DNA of 64,000 nucleotides, taken from NCBI GenBank assembly GCA_022822005.1, contig JAJECO010000061.1, positions 1 to 64,000 of the forward strand, written 5' to 3'. Origin of the DNA: Candidatus Poribacteria bacterium. Lineage in GTDB: Bacteria > Poribacteria > WGA-4E > PCPOR2b. The translations under genes and the position numbers were made by a program. Under the pieces are notes generated by a model. It saw only the letters and a list, made by a program, of their open reading frames with translations. It did no database searches and had not been told where the DNA came from. This document shows, in pieces, positions 63,467 to 64,000 of this stretch. Within the stretch, counting starts at the first letter, position 1. Each line of letters opens with the position of its first letter.

Positions 63467-64000
63467 CTACGCAGCGGTTATTTGCGTTGGAATAACATCG
63501 GCGGCTCCTTGTCGAAATGCTATGGCAGAGTCAATCATCTTAAAGATGTCGAATTGTGGATGGTAACCAATTAGCCGGGCACCCTTGGCGAGACCGAACT
63601 CATAAAAGGTCGGTGTGTTTTCTGCTAACTGAACATCAACGTAATCTACCCCCAGTTTTTCCGCGAGATAAGGCACCGTTTCCTCCCATGTAAAGGGCGT
63701 TGGTCCGGCAAGGTGGAAAGTCTCTCCGATTGCCTGCGGTTTGCCAAGCGCGGTTAAGAAGCCGAGCACGATGTCGCGCACGTCGGCAATATGTTTTTTA
63801 TAAGATCTGCCATTCTCGTCTCGCGCTATAAGTAGACGTTCTCCAGCGTTCCCGAAATCCAGTAATTGTTGGCGTGTTTCGGCAGCGGCACCAGTTGTTC
63901 TGCTTGCGTAGGCGTTCTGCCAGTGATCAAGGCGAAACTGGGAATAGTCTAGGATTTCATCGCCAGCCGCTACAAAGGCGAAACGGAAAATCGAGATCGG
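63467..64000 (-). CDS. NAD-dependent epimerase/dehydratase family protein (5' end outside window)
   Basis: The C-terminal 177 residues of an extended SDR. The frame is open to the window edge, so the N-terminus with the NAD loop is missing by truncation of the window, not by mutation. Seen are DYSQFRLDHWQNAY, KKHIADVRDIV, GETFHLAGPTPFTWEE and ARLIGYHPQFDIF, typical of the substrate-binding lobe of nucleoside-diphosphate-sugar epimerases. It is convergent with ddl. The substrate is unknown. Confidence 0.8.
   Translation of the reverse strand, partial: PISIFRFAFVAAGDEILDYSQFRLDHWQNAYASRTTGAAAETRQQLLDFGNAGERLLIARDENGRSYKKHIADVRDIVLGFLTALGKPQAIGETFHLAGPTPFTWEETVPYLAEKLGVDYVDVQLAENTPTFYEFGLAKGARLIGYHPQFDIFKMIDSAIAFRQGAADVIPTQITAA

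Overview
The window is a gene-dense stretch of a bacterial chromosome of moderate, near 50% GC with good Shine-Dalgarno sites. It carries about 51 protein genes and no rRNA, tRNA, CRISPR array, transposase or phage gene that I can see. The cell was probably a diderm: there is a three-POTRA BamA/TamA-type outer-membrane protein, a heptosyltransferase-like GT9 enzyme, a PorV-like outer-membrane protein and a lipoprotein. The repertoire is eight phytanoyl-CoA dioxygenase (PhyH) homologues, enolase-superfamily enzymes, Gfo/Idh/MocA oxidoreductases, BNR sialidases, neutral-ceramidase-like and ThuA-like proteins, and long WD40 and TPR proteins. I associate this mix with Candidatus Poribacteria or related sponge- or particle-associated marine lineages. 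That placement is inference from gene content, not from a marker-gene tree.

Layout, left to right. 1-387: a promoter, a short terminated transcript with no reading frame (candidate small RNA), then the leuS promoter. 388-7057 (+): leuS, two tandem PhyH genes, and an ABC exporter with an unusual N-terminal extension. 7176-9314 (-): a TIGR01777-type epimerase and a PhyH gene. 9701-13246 (+): a galactonate-dehydratase-like enolase, rsmI, and a YfbK-like VWA lipoprotein. 13282-15351 (-): a secreted WD40 protein. 15630-21578 (+): ThuA-like protein, a TrmA/RlmD-type RNA methyltransferase, two tandem Eis-like acetyltransferases of identical length, and a neutral-ceramidase-like protein. 21722-32376 (-): M20 peptidase, PhyH, Gfo/Idh oxidoreductase, a 957-residue TPR protein, pdxA, a 2-hydroxyacid dehydrogenase, a bifunctional NAD(P)HX repair enzyme and a CPBP-type membrane protein.

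32594-42671 (+): a small membrane protein; an acyl-CoA ligase, thiolase and DUF35 module; then a tight run of BamA/TamA-like, GT9, PorV-like, Gfo/Idh and sialidase genes. 42832-44998 (-): a second sialidase and an M19 dipeptidase. 45212-46415 (+): an unrecognised 120-residue protein coupled to a PhyH gene. 46446-48938 (-): a TcuA-like flavoprotein and a sugar isomerase-like protein. 49257-58084 (+): a probable single operon of a Tm-1/UPF0261 protein, three PhyH proteins, an enolase-superfamily protein, a uronate-dehydrogenase-like SDR and a large membrane/spermidine-synthase-like/TPR fusion. 58206-63409 (+): hisS, aspS, a nucleotidyltransferase and ddl. A 5'-truncated epimerase closes the window on the minus strand.

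Together the accessory genes look like a heterotroph's kit for oxidising and dismantling sugar acids, sialic-acid-like glycans, sphingolipid-like amides and small organic acids, laid between ordinary housekeeping genes. The points I find most worth checking are: two adjacent PhyH proteins with His-Cys-Ala where His-x-Asp is expected, as in Fe/2-oxoglutarate halogenases; the duplicated Eis-like genes; the small transcript ahead of leuS; and several catalytic residues that are missing from otherwise intact enzymes.
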